Positions 1-8,861 of a stretch of 64,000 nt of DNA are shown here, one piece after another. The position numbers and the translations under genes were made by a program. The stretch comes from Hyphomicrobiales bacterium. Its GTDB lineage: Bacteria; Pseudomonadota; Alphaproteobacteria; Rhizobiales; Beijerinckiaceae. Positions within the stretch are counted from its first letter, which is position 1. Every line of letters starts with the position of its first letter. A model generated the notes under the pieces. That model searched no databases and was not told the DNA's origin. It saw nothing but the letters and a program-made list of their open reading frames with translations. The stretch lies in assembly GCA_027484655.1 (NCBI GenBank), contig JAIXSM010000018.1:1-64000 (forward strand). Reading direction: 5' to 3'.

Positions 1-79
1 CCCATGAAGTGGGAGAGGGTGGTTTGCGGAGCAAACCGGGAGAGGGCGTCTGCAGCTATTATGTAAATAGCTGCGCGCG
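1..79. repeat. 79-bp direct repeat, copy 1 (may be cut by window edge)
   Basis: Bases 1-79 are identical to bases 206-284. The unit contains a short hairpin around GGTTTGC/GCAAACC followed by an AT-richer tail (TATTATGTAAATAG). The left edge of the window may truncate it. Apart from the repeats, the stretch 1-293 shows no credible gene; short open frames here follow the repeat and lack family features. Confidence 0.9.
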
Positions 80-105
80 AGGACGCGCGCGGTCCGGGGT
101 GCGCC

Positions 106-157
106 ACCCTCATCCGACTGGCTCCGCCAGCCACCTTCTCCCGCACGCGGGAGAAGG
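106..157 (-). repeat. Inverted relative of the dispersed hairpin repeat
   Basis: Read on the minus strand this stretch follows the same pattern as the flanking copies: CTTCTCCC/GGGAGAAGG hairpin, then GGTGGCTGGCGGAGCCAG, then a GGATGAGGG end. It lacks the 26-base AT-rich tail of the 79-bp copies. It looks like a REP-like intergenic element, common between genes of Rhizobiales. The family assignment is by eye. Confidence 0.65.
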
Positions 158-205
158 ATGCGCGCAACCACCGAGCTTCGATGTCAATCGTTGGCGACTC
201 CCTCT

Positions 206-284
206 CCCATGAAGTGGGAGAGGGTGGTTTGCGGAGCAAACCGGGAGAGGGCGTCTGCAGCTATTATGTAAATAGCTGCGCGCG
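206..284. repeat. 79-bp direct repeat, copy 2
   Basis: This is a perfect copy of bases 1-79, offset by 205 bases, and it ends 9 bases before the stop codon of the molybdopterin oxidoreductase gene. The perfect identity of two close copies suggests recent duplication or gene conversion. The hairpin could act as a transcription stop or mRNA stabiliser for the minus-strand gene, but this is inference. Confidence 0.9.
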
Positions 285-293
285 GTTCGGCCC

Positions 294-2378
294 TCAGCCC
301 CGCCGCAGCCACACCTTGTTGTCGTGGAACGCTGCGCCGCCGAATGGCGCGGGTGAGTACGAGCTGGTCAGCGTGTTGATGCCGCGCCCGTCCTCAAACG
401 CGTCGTTGGGCCAGATGCCCTCCGACACCAGAACGCCGCGCTGCACGCCGTCGAATAGCTTTGCGTGCAGGCGCACCTGTCCGCGGGCGTTGCCGAGCAC
501 AATCCTGTCGCCGTCAGCGACGCCATACGCTGCTGCGTCTTCCGGATGCAGCATCACTGTCGGCCGGCCTTCGCGCGTGCGCGACGACGCCGTTTCGTTG
601 AACGTTGAGTTGAGGAACGAGCGCGCAGGCGACGTGGCGAGGCGGAACGGATGCGCCTCGTCGGCCTCCTCAATCACGGCCCAGTGGTCCGGCATGGTCG
701 GCATGTCGCCCCAGTGCGGCGCCATCTGGCTGCGGAACGGCACCTCATTCCAGCGGGCGCGGAACCGGTACTTGCCGCCCGGCCACGCGAATCCTTTCAG
801 ATAGTGCGCCTGCTCAAAATCGACTTGCACGTCGCGCCAGTTGATTTTCGCAAGCTCCTCAAACGTTCCCCAGCCGATGTCGCACAGCGTGGCGTCGATG
901 AGTTCGCGCGGGCTTTTCTGGAAGCCCGGGTGCTGCGCGCCCACGCGCTCCGCAATTGCGCAGATCACCTCGTGATTTGAGCGGCACTCGCCCGGCGGGT
1001 CGATAAGCTTCTGGCCCAACTCCACGTATGAATGCCCGCCGCCAGTGTACACATCGTCATGTTCGAGGAACATGGTGGCGGGCAGTACGATGTCGGCCAT
1101 GCGCGCTGTTTCGGTCATGAACTGCTCGTGCACAACGACGAACAGATCCTCGCGGGAGAAGCCAGCGCGCACGCGCTCCTGCTCAGGCGCAACCGACATT
1201 GGATTTGTGTTCTGGATCAGCATCGCCTTCACGGGCGGGCCGCCCTGCAGCACGTCGGCGTCGCCGCACAAAACCGCGCCGACGCGGGATTGATCGAGCG
1301 CGCGCACGCTTGCGTCCATCACGTCCGAGCCGTCGATCATCGGCTGGCGCCATTTGTAAATAGCGCCGTTGTTATGAAAAGCGCCGCCGCCTTCGTACTT
1401 CCATGCGCCAATGACGGCGGCGATGGAGGTGGCCGAATGCATGTTGAGCGCGCCGTTGCGCTGGCGCGAGAAACCATAGCCGAGCCGGAAGAACACGCGC
1501 TTGGTTGCGCCGATCAGATGCGCGAACGCCTCGATCTCCGCGACTGACAGACCCGTGATGCGCGACGCCCACTCCGACGTGCGCGTTTGCAAGTGCGCCT
1601 CCAGCGCCTCCGGTTCCTCGGTGTATTGCGCAAGGTAATCGCGGTCGGCGAGGCCATCGCGAAACAGCACGTGCATCACGGCGCACGCCAGCGCGCCGTC
1701 CGTGCCTGGCCGTACGCAAAGCGCCATGTCGGCCTGCTTCATCGTGTCGTTGCGATAAACGTCGATGACGACGATCTTCGCGCCGCGCTCCTTGCGGGCG
1801 CGCAGCGCGTGCGTCATCACGTTGACCTGCGTGGACACGGCGTTCGTGCCCCAGATCACCACGCAATCGCTTTTCGCCATCTCGCGCGGATCGGGCCCGG
1901 CGAGTCTGCCCGTGCCGGCGATGAACCCCGGCCACGCGAGGTTGACGCAAATGGTGCCGTTGTGGCGCGAATACTTCTTTGCGTGGGCGAGTCGGTTGAC
2001 CCCATCACGCATCACCTTGCCCATGGTGCCGGCGTAATAGTTCAGCCAGACGCTTTGCGCGCCAAACTCCTGCTCGGCGGCGTTGAAGCGCGTGGCGATC
2101 TCGTGGAGCGCGGCGTCCCACGAGATAAGTTCGAACTGGCCGGAGCCCTTGGGGCCAGTGCGGCGCAGCGGATAGAGCAGGCGCTCGGGGTGGTGAATGC
2201 GTTCGGCGTATCGCGCGACCTTCGCGCAGATCACGCCAGCTGTGTAGGTCTGGTCCTGCGCGCCATGGATGCGGCCGATGGTCTTCCCGTCGATCACCTC
2301 CACATCCAGCGCGCAGGCGGATGGGCAGTCGTGCGGACAGACGGACGGCTTGCGTTCAATTTTCTGGGGCGCGTTCAT
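294..2378 (-). CDS. Molybdopterin-dependent oxidoreductase (BisC/COG0243 type)
   Basis: 694 residues. The N-terminus has a likely 4Fe-4S site, C14-x3-C18-x3-C22 with C51 (CPHDCPSAC, then GVICAK), followed by the molybdopterin domain (about 70-470) and a C-terminal dinucleotide-binding domain starting near the RLATSPARS segment. This is the layout of bis-MGD enzymes such as formate dehydrogenase, nitrate reductase and thiosulfate reductase. No twin-arginine signal is visible, so a cytoplasmic enzyme is likely. The molybdenum ligand is not certain; C144 (GTICVN) is a candidate. No iron-sulfur or membrane-anchor partner lies beside it: 1-293 is non-coding and the next gene is divergent. The substrate is unknown. 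The start is an ATG at 2378. Confidence 0.85.
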   Translation of the reverse strand: MNAPQKIERKPSVCPHDCPSACALDVEVIDGKTIGRIHGAQDQTYTAGVICAKVARYAERIHHPERLLYPLRRTGPKGSGQFELISWDAALHEIATRFNAAEQEFGAQSVWLNYYAGTMGKVMRDGVNRLAHAKKYSRHNGTICVNLAWPGFIAGTGRLAGPDPREMAKSDCVVIWGTNAVSTQVNVMTHALRARKERGAKIVVIDVYRNDTMKQADMALCVRPGTDGALACAVMHVLFRDGLADRDYLAQYTEEPEALEAHLQTRTSEWASRITGLSVAEIEAFAHLIGATKRVFFRLGYGFSRQRNGALNMHSATSIAAVIGAWKYEGGGAFHNNGAIYKWRQPMIDGSDVMDASVRALDQSRVGAVLCGDADVLQGGPPVKAMLIQNTNPMSVAPEQERVRAGFSREDLFVVVHEQFMTETARMADIVLPATMFLEHDDVYTGGGHSYVELGQKLIDPPGECRSNHEVICAIAERVGAQHPGFQKSPRELIDATLCDIGWGTFEELAKINWRDVQVDFEQAHYLKGFAWPGGKYRFRARWNEVPFRSQMAPHWGDMPTMPDHWAVIEEADEAHPFRLATSPARSFLNSTFNETASSRTREGRPTVMLHPEDAAAYGVADGDRIVLGNARGQVRLHAKLFDGVQRGVLVSEGIWPNDAFEDGRGINTLTSSYSPAPFGGAAFHDNKVWLRRG

Positions 2379-2606
2379 GGGGGATGCTCAGGATAGCGGT
2401 TGGTCCGTACTATCGTACCCCCATTGCGGACGACGCGCGAGGCCGCGCACGAGCCGTGTTCGAGGCTCTCGCCCTCTCCTGCGCCATTCGGCGCCAACCC
2501 ACTCCCGTCATCCCGGTCAGACCTGTGACCCATCAATCCGCTGGACACGTAGACCGCGCGCGTCGCCCCCCTTGCGCCCGGCTGCGTCTGCCCCCACAAG
2601 TGCGCC

Positions 2607-4478
2607 ATGCTCGCCATTGACGACCTCACATACCGGCTTGGGCCGCGGCTTCTGTTCGACAACGCCTCTGCGATCATTCCCGCAGGCGCCCGCGTCGGCT
2701 TCGTCGGGCGTAACGGCGCCGGCAAGACCACGCTGTTTCGCCTGATCTGTGGGGAAATCGCGGCCGAAGGAGGCTCCACCAGCATCCCGCGCCTTGCCCG
2801 CATCGGGCGCGTGGAGCAGGAGGCGCCGGGCGGACCGGGCAAGCTTGTCGATTTCGTGCTCGCGGCGGACGTGGAGCGGGCGCGCCTTCTGGAAGAGGCG
2901 GAGACGGCGACCGATCCCATGCGCATCGCCGATATCCAGATGCGGCTCGCCGACATCGACGCTCACTCAGCCCCCGCCCGGGCTGGCGCGATTCTGTCTG
3001 GCCTCGGCTTTGACCATGAGGCGCAGAACCGGGCGCTTTCAGAGTTTTCCGGCGGCTGGCGCATGCGCGTCGCGCTCGCCGCCGTGCTGTTCTCACGGCC
3101 TGATCTGCTGTTGCTCGACGAGCCGACGAACTACCTCGACCTTGAGGGCACGCTGTGGCTCATCGATTACCTCGCGAGGTATCCCGCGACGATTGTCGTC
3201 ATCAGCCATGATCGCGACCTGCTGGACGATGTGGCGGACCACATCCTGCACCTTGAACAGGCCAAGCTCACGCTCTGGAAGGGCAACTACACCAGCTTTG
3301 AGAAGCAGCGGCGCGAGCAGCAGGCCATTCGCCTGAAGCAGATCAGGAAGGATGAGGACAAGCGCGCGCATCTGCAGGCGTTCGTTGATCGCTTCCGCGC
3401 CCAGGCCACCAAGGCCCGGCAGGCGCAATCGCGTCTCAAGATGCTGGAGAAGATGGAGCCCGTGCAGGCCATTGTCGATCAGGATGTCTTGCCGTTCAAC
3501 TTTCCCTCGCCGGCCAAGCAACTGTCGCCGCCCATCGTCGCCATGGAGGGCGCGAGCGTGGGCTACGATGGCCGGGCGGTGCTCAATCGCTTGTCGCTCT
3601 CAATTTCGAACGACGACCGCATCGGCCTGCTGGGCTCCAACGGCAACGGCAAATCCACGTTCGCGAAACTCGTCGCAGGCCGGCTTGATGCGCTCGCCGG
3701 CAAGGTGACGCGGGCGTCAAAGCTCGACGTCGGGTTTTTCGCGCAGCATCAGATTGATGATCTCGACGTGCGCGGCACGCCCTACACGCACGTTGCGCAA
3801 CGCATGAAGGACGCGCCGGAGGCGAGGATCCGCGCCCGCTGCGCGCAGATCGGCTTTCCCAACGTGAAGGCGGACACGCGCATCGAACTGCTGTCCGGCG
3901 GCGAGAAAGCGCGCTTGCTGATGGGGCTCGCCACGTTCGACGGGCCGCACCTCATCATCATGGATGAGCCGACGAACCATCTGGACATCGACAGCCGCGC
4001 CGCGCTGATCGAGGCGATCAACCAGTACGAGGGGGCGATCATCCTCGTCTCCCATGATCGTCATTTGCTTGAGGCGTGCGCCGATCGGCTGTGGCTTGTG
4101 GCGGAAGGCTCCGTGAAGTCGTTCGACGGCGATATGGATGATTACCGCCGCTTCGTGCTCGATCAGGCGAGCGGAGGCGACAACGGCCGCAAGGGAACCG
4201 GCGGCGCGCAGGCGGAGCAGCGACGCGAGGCCGCGAAAACGCGCAAGGAGCTTGCGCCGCTCAAGAAGAAGATCGAGGCCGCCGAGGAGCGGATGAAGAA
4301 GCTTGAAGGGTTGCTGCGGCGCGTCGATGAAGCGCTCGCCCAGCCCGACGCGTTCACTCGCGATCCCGGCAAGGCCGCCCAGCTCGCCCAGCAGCGCGCG
4401 GAACTGGAGCGCGCCATCGCGGCGGCCGAGGACGAATGGTTGACGCTCAGCGCGGAGTACGAAGACGCAGCCGGTTGA
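2607..4478 (+). CDS. ABC-F family ATP-binding protein (Uup/YheS-like)
   Basis: 623 residues with two ATP-binding cassettes and no membrane segment. Walker A motifs are GRNGAGKTT (34-42) and GSNGNGKST (about 343-351). The signatures are FSGGW and LSGGE, and the Walker B motifs are LLLLDEPTN and LIIMDEPTN. A charged linker of about 80 residues separates the cassettes, as in ABC-F proteins that bind the ribosome E site or act in rRNA and translation quality control. The last 90 residues are a Lys/Glu-rich coiled coil similar to the C-terminus of Uup or YheS. It is divergent from the molybdoenzyme and ends 15 bases before the convergent YkgJ-type gene. The Shine-Dalgarno sequence is weak. Confidence 0.93.
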   Translation: MLAIDDLTYRLGPRLLFDNASAIIPAGARVGFVGRNGAGKTTLFRLICGEIAAEGGSTSIPRLARIGRVEQEAPGGPGKLVDFVLAADVERARLLEEAETATDPMRIADIQMRLADIDAHSAPARAGAILSGLGFDHEAQNRALSEFSGGWRMRVALAAVLFSRPDLLLLDEPTNYLDLEGTLWLIDYLARYPATIVVISHDRDLLDDVADHILHLEQAKLTLWKGNYTSFEKQRREQQAIRLKQIRKDEDKRAHLQAFVDRFRAQATKARQAQSRLKMLEKMEPVQAIVDQDVLPFNFPSPAKQLSPPIVAMEGASVGYDGRAVLNRLSLSISNDDRIGLLGSNGNGKSTFAKLVAGRLDALAGKVTRASKLDVGFFAQHQIDDLDVRGTPYTHVAQRMKDAPEARIRARCAQIGFPNVKADTRIELLSGGEKARLLMGLATFDGPHLIIMDEPTNHLDIDSRAALIEAINQYEGAIILVSHDRHLLEACADRLWLVAEGSVKSFDGDMDDYRRFVLDQASGGDNGRKGTGGAQAEQRREAAKTRKELAPLKKKIEAAEERMKKLEGLLRRVDEALAQPDAFTRDPGKAAQLAQQRAELERAIAAAEDEWLTLSAEYEDAAG

Positions 4479-4493
4479 GTGAGGCGCCGCGCC

Positions 4494-4910
4494 TCACGTC
4501 CACGGCTGGAAGCGGCCATCCTCGAAAATGCGCCAGGTGCGGGCGCCAGCCTTGGCGACGACCACGCGGCCTTCTTTCGCCTTCGCAACCAGCACTTTGA
4601 AGACCAGCGGATTGCGCCAGGCCATGGGCGTGGAGGGATCCGTCACCGCCTGATACTCCTCGGAGTCGGGATCCTCCATCAGGATTGTGCCGACCTTGTC
4701 GGGGCGTAGTTGGGGACCAAGCGAGCGCTCCATCATCCAGTCGCACTCATAGTCGCGGCAGACGTCGGGGCGAGTCTCGTAGATCTTGCAGCCGCCCTTC
4801 AGGATGCAGTGCTCGCAAAGGACGCCGGCGTCCTTCTCGAAATGGTCGATCACAAGCACCTTGCAGCACATGGTGCAGGGGCCGCAGCTTTTGCCTGGTA
4901 TGCCGCCCAT
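4494..4910 (-). CDS. YkgJ-family cysteine-cluster protein
   Basis: 138 residues with a dense cysteine array at the N-terminus: KSCGPCTMCC, a CEHC pair, GGC, and DVCRDYEC. The spacing matches the YkgJ/UPF0153 family of putative zinc- or iron-chelating proteins, whose function is not established. No signal peptide is present. It is convergent with the ABC-F gene and divergent from fabD across 197 bases. The C-terminal half is ordinary alpha/beta sequence with no other motif. Confidence 0.85.
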   Translation of the reverse strand: MGGIPGKSCGPCTMCCKVLVIDHFEKDAGVLCEHCILKGGCKIYETRPDVCRDYECDWMMERSLGPQLRPDKVGTILMEDPDSEEYQAVTDPSTPMAWRNPLVFKVLVAKAKEGRVVVAKAGARTWRIFEDGRFQPWT

Positions 4911-4951
4911 GGTCCACGCTCCGGCGATTCGCGGTTCTGTCCGTCGCTCGT

Positions 4952-4970
4952 GTAACCGACGGAGTAACCG
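4952..4970 (+). promoter_or_regulatory. Short direct repeat GTAACCG x2 upstream of fabD
   Basis: GTAACCG occurs at 4952-4958 and 4964-4970, a 12-base period, in the 197-base divergent region between the YkgJ-type gene and fabD. Tandem half-sites at about one helical turn can be operator sequence. No known regulator is implied. Confidence 0.3.
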
Positions 4971-5107
4971 CCGTCACGGTCCCGGGCGGCGCCGGGGAGC
5001 GCTTTGCACATGGAATGGCGGTCCGAACACGGCCAGCGTGGGCGAGACGCTTGACTCGCCGCCGCGCGGGTGCGACTCGCACGGCCGCTTGTCGAAGGGG
5101 AACCAGT

Positions 5108-6061
5108 ATGGCGTCGGCGTTTGTTTTTCCGGGGCAGGGCTCGCAGGCTGTCGGCATGGGCAAGGCCCTCGCAGAGGCGTTCCCCGCCGCCGCCGCCGTT
5201 TTCACCGAGGTGGATGACGCGCTCGGCCAGAAGCTGTCTCACCTGATGTTCGAGGGGCCGGAGGCGGACCTCACCCTCACCGCGAACGCCCAGCCGGCCC
5301 TCATGGCGGTGAGCATCGCCGTGTTGCGTGTGCTTGAGGCCGAGGCCGGGCTCGACCTTGCGGCTGAGGCGAAGTTCGTCGCCGGCCATTCCCTTGGCGA
5401 GTATTCGGCGCTTGCTGCCGCCGGCGCCTTCACCCTCGCGGATACGGCCCGGCTGCTGCGCTTGCGCGGCGACGCCATGCAGAAAGCCGTTCCCGTGGGC
5501 GAGGGGGCCATGGCGGCCTTCCTCGGCCTTGATCTTGCGGGCGGGCGTGAGGTGTGCGCTGAAGCGGCCGCCGCCACCGGGCTCGTGTGCCAGATCGCCA
5601 ACGACAATGGCGGCGGGCAGGTTGTGGCTTCCGGCGCAAAAGCCGCTGTCGAGAAGGCGATGGAAATCGCCAAGGCGCGTGGCGTGAAGCGCGCGATCCC
5701 GCTCCACGTATCCGCCCCCTTCCATTGCGCCCTGATGCAGCCGGCGGCCGACGCCATGGCGCAGGCCCTGTCGGCGGTTCGGATCAATTCTCCCAAGGTT
5801 CCGCTGGTCGCCAATGTGCTCGCCGCCCCGATCACCGATCCGGAAGAAATCCGGAAGCGGTTGGTGGAGCAGGTGACGGGCACCGTGCGCTGGGCCGAAT
5901 CGGTGGCGTGGATGGCCGGCCAGGGCGTTCGCTCGTTTTACGAGCTAGGATCGGGCAAGGTGCTGTCCGGCCTCGTGAAAAGGATTGCGCCCGAGGCGGC
6001 TGGAACGCCTGTCGGCGCCCCGGCGGACGTTGAGGCGTTTAAATCTCGCGCGAAGGGCTGA
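5108..6061 (+). CDS. fabD: Malonyl-CoA:ACP transacylase
   Basis: 317 residues. It moves malonyl from CoA to acyl carrier protein for fatty acid chain extension. The N-terminal FPGQGSQ is present, the nucleophile is S95 in GHSLGEYS, and the second catalytic residue is H206 in SAPFHC. The reading frame is open upstream to 4685, but the family N-terminus and a GGGGA ribosome site just before ATG 5108 fix the start. It is the first gene of the fabD-fabG-acpP-fabF run. The length is normal for the family (about 310). Confidence 0.97.
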   Translation: MASAFVFPGQGSQAVGMGKALAEAFPAAAAVFTEVDDALGQKLSHLMFEGPEADLTLTANAQPALMAVSIAVLRVLEAEAGLDLAAEAKFVAGHSLGEYSALAAAGAFTLADTARLLRLRGDAMQKAVPVGEGAMAAFLGLDLAGGREVCAEAAAATGLVCQIANDNGGGQVVASGAKAAVEKAMEIAKARGVKRAIPLHVSAPFHCALMQPAADAMAQALSAVRINSPKVPLVANVLAAPITDPEEIRKRLVEQVTGTVRWAESVAWMAGQGVRSFYELGSGKVLSGLVKRIAPEAAGTPVGAPADVEAFKSRAKG

Positions 6062-6116
6062 ATGTTGCGGCCAGATCGCCGCCGAACGAGCCAGGTCTCT
6101 GAAGGAGCGCACGAAT

Positions 6117-6854
6117 ATGTTTGAACTGAGCGGTATCAACGCCCTCGTGACCGGCGCCACCGGCGGCCTTGGCGGGGCCATTGCCCGCGCGCTCCACGCC
6201 CAGGGCGCGGTGGTGGGGATTTCCGGCACCCGCGCTGAGGCGCTTGAGGCGCTGGCGAAAGAACTGGGCGAGCGGGTCCATGTGCTGCCCTGCAATCTTG
6301 GCGACGCGGCGCAGGTGGAAGCGCTTGTTCCATCTGCGGAAAAGGCGATGGGTCAGGTTGACGTGCTGGTCAACAACGCGGGCATCACCCGCGACGGCCT
6401 GTTCATGCGTATGAAGGATGAGGACTGGGAGCAGGTGCTCGCGGTCAACCTCACCTCGGCCTTCCGGCTGTCCCGTGCGTGCCTGCGCGGCATGATGAAG
6501 CGCCGCTTCGGGCGCATCGTGTCCATCACCTCCGTGGTGGGCGTGACCGGCAACGCGGGGCAGGGGAACTACGCCGCCTCGAAGGCGGGCATGATCGGCA
6601 TGTCGAAGTCGCTGGCCGCCGAGGTGGCGAGCCGCAACATCACTGTGAACTGCGTCGCCCCCGGGTTTATCGCAAGCCCGATGACCGATGTGCTCAACGA
6701 GAAGCAGCGCGAGGGCATCATGAGCAGCATCCCGGCCGGGCGTCTGGGGGAAGGCGCCGATGTGGCCGCCGCCGTAGTCTATCTCGCGAGCCGCGAGGCA
6801 GGCTATGTGACTGGACAGACGCTTCACGTAAACGGTGGAATGGCGATGATTTGA
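6117..6854 (+). CDS. fabG: 3-oxoacyl-ACP reductase
   Basis: 245 residues, a short-chain dehydrogenase that reduces 3-oxoacyl-ACP with NADPH. The cofactor motif TGATGGLG is near residues 12-19, NNAG near 86-89, and the catalytic triad is S139, Y152 and K156 (NYAASKAG). The start ATG at 6117 is preceded by AAGGAG. The frame is open further upstream, but that part overlaps fabD and has no family similarity. It lies 55 bases after fabD, as in many proteobacterial fab operons. Confidence 0.97.
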   Translation: MFELSGINALVTGATGGLGGAIARALHAQGAVVGISGTRAEALEALAKELGERVHVLPCNLGDAAQVEALVPSAEKAMGQVDVLVNNAGITRDGLFMRMKDEDWEQVLAVNLTSAFRLSRACLRGMMKRRFGRIVSITSVVGVTGNAGQGNYAASKAGMIGMSKSLAAEVASRNITVNCVAPGFIASPMTDVLNEKQREGIMSSIPAGRLGEGADVAAAVVYLASREAGYVTGQTLHVNGGMAMI

Positions 6855-7083
6855 GAGGGGGCCGCCTCTCGCCTTGCCAAGTGAATTATGGTACGAGGCG
6901 CGAAATCTGTCAGACAGGCGCGGCAAGGCCGGAGTCGTAACGTCGGGCAGTCCGGTTGGATCCCTCGGTCATTGGGGTTTTGAGTTTGGGGGTCGCCGCG
7001 AGCGGTTCCTTCGGAAAAGCAGCGAATGCTTCCGGGGGCGACGTGGCTGCTCGCGATCGAATAGGCAAACAGGGAAAAATCAG

Positions 7084-7320
7084 ATGAGCGATGTCGCCGA
7101 GCGCGTGAAGAAGATTGTTGTGGAGCACCTCGGCGTGGACGCCGACAAGGTTGTTGAAAACGCGAATTTCATCGACGATCTCGGCGCGGACTCGCTCGAC
7201 ACGGTCGAGCTGGTCATGGCGTTCGAGGAGGAGTTCGGGGTCGAGATCCCCGATGACGCCGCCGAGACGATCACGACCGTTGGCGACGCCGTCAAGTTCC
7301 TCGAGAAGGCCCAGTCCTGA
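7084..7320 (+). CDS. acpP: Acyl carrier protein
   Basis: 78 residues, strongly acidic. The phosphopantetheine attachment serine is S37 in the GADSLD motif. It carries growing acyl chains for FabD, FabG and FabF. The start at ATG 7084 follows an AGGGA ribosome site; the frame is open upstream to 6874, but that part is not ACP-like. A 229-base gap separates it from fabG, so it may also have its own promoter, as ACP is needed at high level. A strong hairpin follows at 7372-7394. Confidence 0.98.
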   Translation: MSDVAERVKKIVVEHLGVDADKVVENANFIDDLGADSLDTVELVMAFEEEFGVEIPDDAAETITTVGDAVKFLEKAQS

Positions 7321-7371
7321 TCGTATCAGGGCGTTCTTTTGAGATCGGGGAGGCTTGCGCCTGCCCTCAGC

Positions 7372-7394
7372 GAGGGCCGGGTTTCCCGGCCCTC
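7372..7394 (+). terminator. Strong GC hairpin between acpP and fabF
   Basis: GAGGGCCGGG, loop TTT, CCCGGCCCTC is a perfect 10-bp stem. There is no run of T after it, so it is not a classical intrinsic terminator. It may attenuate transcription into fabF or protect the 3' end of an abundant acpP transcript. Confidence 0.55.
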
Positions 7395-7466
7395 TGCGCA
7401 TCCGGAAGCGGCTGCCGGGCGCTATCGCCCCCGTTAGCGCTGTTGGCGTGAGCACTGGAGGTTCCG

Positions 7467-8729
7467 TTGAGAAGAGTCGTCGTCACGGGAATCGGCATGG
7501 TTTCGCCGCTCGCGGGCAGCGCCGAGGAGACTTGGTCGAGGATTTTGGCCGGGCGCAGCGGCGCCGCGCGCATCGAGAGCTTCGAGGTCTCCGATCTTCC
7601 TTGCCAGATCGCCTGCCAGGTGAAGCGTGGCGACGGGGCGGACGGAACCTGGAACGCCGACGCGTGGATGGAGCCGAAGGAACAGCGCAAGGTTGACGAC
7701 TTCATCATTTACGCAGTGAGCGCCGCCACCCAGGCGCTCGCCGACGCCGGATGGGCGCCCAAGACCCCTGACGAGCAGAACTCCACCGGCGTCCTCATCG
7801 GGTCCGGCATAGGCGGCCTTGGCGGCATCTATGAGGCCGCCCTCGTTCTGAAAGAACGTGGTCCGCGCCGTCTCTCGCCGTTCTTCGTGCCGGGCCGCCT
7901 CATCAATCTGGCCTCTGGCCACGTTTCCATCATGCACGGCCTGAAAGGCCCCAACCATTCCGTGGTCACTGCGTGCTCCACGGGCGCCCACGCTATTGGC
8001 GACGCAGGGCGCCTCGTCGCGCTTGGGGACGCGGACGTGATGGTCGCCGGCGGCGCCGAATCGGCTGTGAACCGCCTGGGCATGGCCGGCTTCGCCGCCT
8101 GCCGCGCGCTGTCGACGGGCTTCAATGATCGCCCGACCGCAGGTTCGCGCCCCTATGACAAGGACCGCGACGGCTTCGTCATGGGCGAAGGCGCCGGCTG
8201 CGTGGTGCTTGAGGAGTACGAGCACGCCAAGGCGCGCGGCGCGCGCATTTACGGCGAACTCATCGGCTACGGCATGTCGGGCGATGCGTACCACATCACG
8301 GCCCCCTCGGAAGACGGGGATGGCGCGTTCCGCTGCATGAGCGCTGCGTTGAAGCGGGCTGGCGTTTCGGCGGCCGATATCGACTACATCAACGCCCACG
8401 GCACATCGACGCCGCTGGGTGACGAGATCGAGCTTGGCGCCGTTCAGCGCCTCGTGGGCAACGCCGCCGCGTCGATCACCATGTCCTCCACCAAGTCGGC
8501 CATCGGCCATCTGCTGGGCGCAGCGGGCGCGGTTGAGGCGATCTTCTCGCTCCTCGCGATCCGCGACAACATCGCGCCGCCCACGCTCAACCTCGACAAT
8601 CCGTCCGTCGAAACACCGATAGATCTGGCCCCGAATGAGCCGCGCAGGCGCAACATCGACGTCGCGCTGTCGAACTCGTTCGGTTTTGGCGGCACCAACG
8701 CCTCGCTGATCTTCCGGCGGGTATCCTGA
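7467..8729 (+). CDS. fabF: 3-oxoacyl-ACP synthase II
   Basis: 420 residues. It condenses malonyl-ACP with acyl-ACP. The Cys-His-His triad is C170 (VTACSTG), H311 (INAHGTST) and H348 (AIGHLLGA). The start is a TTG at 7467, supported by GGAGG at 7457-7461 and by the conserved N-terminus RRVVVTG. The next in-frame ATG (7497) would remove that strand. The rare start codon and the upstream hairpin may both lower FabF level relative to ACP. Confidence 0.96.
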   Translation: MRRVVVTGIGMVSPLAGSAEETWSRILAGRSGAARIESFEVSDLPCQIACQVKRGDGADGTWNADAWMEPKEQRKVDDFIIYAVSAATQALADAGWAPKTPDEQNSTGVLIGSGIGGLGGIYEAALVLKERGPRRLSPFFVPGRLINLASGHVSIMHGLKGPNHSVVTACSTGAHAIGDAGRLVALGDADVMVAGGAESAVNRLGMAGFAACRALSTGFNDRPTAGSRPYDKDRDGFVMGEGAGCVVLEEYEHAKARGARIYGELIGYGMSGDAYHITAPSEDGDGAFRCMSAALKRAGVSAADIDYINAHGTSTPLGDEIELGAVQRLVGNAAASITMSSTKSAIGHLLGAAGAVEAIFSLLAIRDNIAPPTLNLDNPSVETPIDLAPNEPRRRNIDVALSNSFGFGGTNASLIFRRVS

Positions 8730-8861
8730 CGCGGGTGGGGATTAACGCGTTATCCATGTTTCGCCATATTGGTGGCTAGGATAGCTTCGCCCGGGCGGCT
8801 GTCCGGCGAGTCGCCGCCCGCAGCGGCGGTCGCATCCGGTTCGCGCGCATCAGAGTGAGGA

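Noticed and set aside
4685-5107. N-terminal extension of fabD
   Set aside because: The family starts at the FPGQGSQ region and a ribosome site precedes ATG 5108; upstream part is antisense to the YkgJ-type gene.
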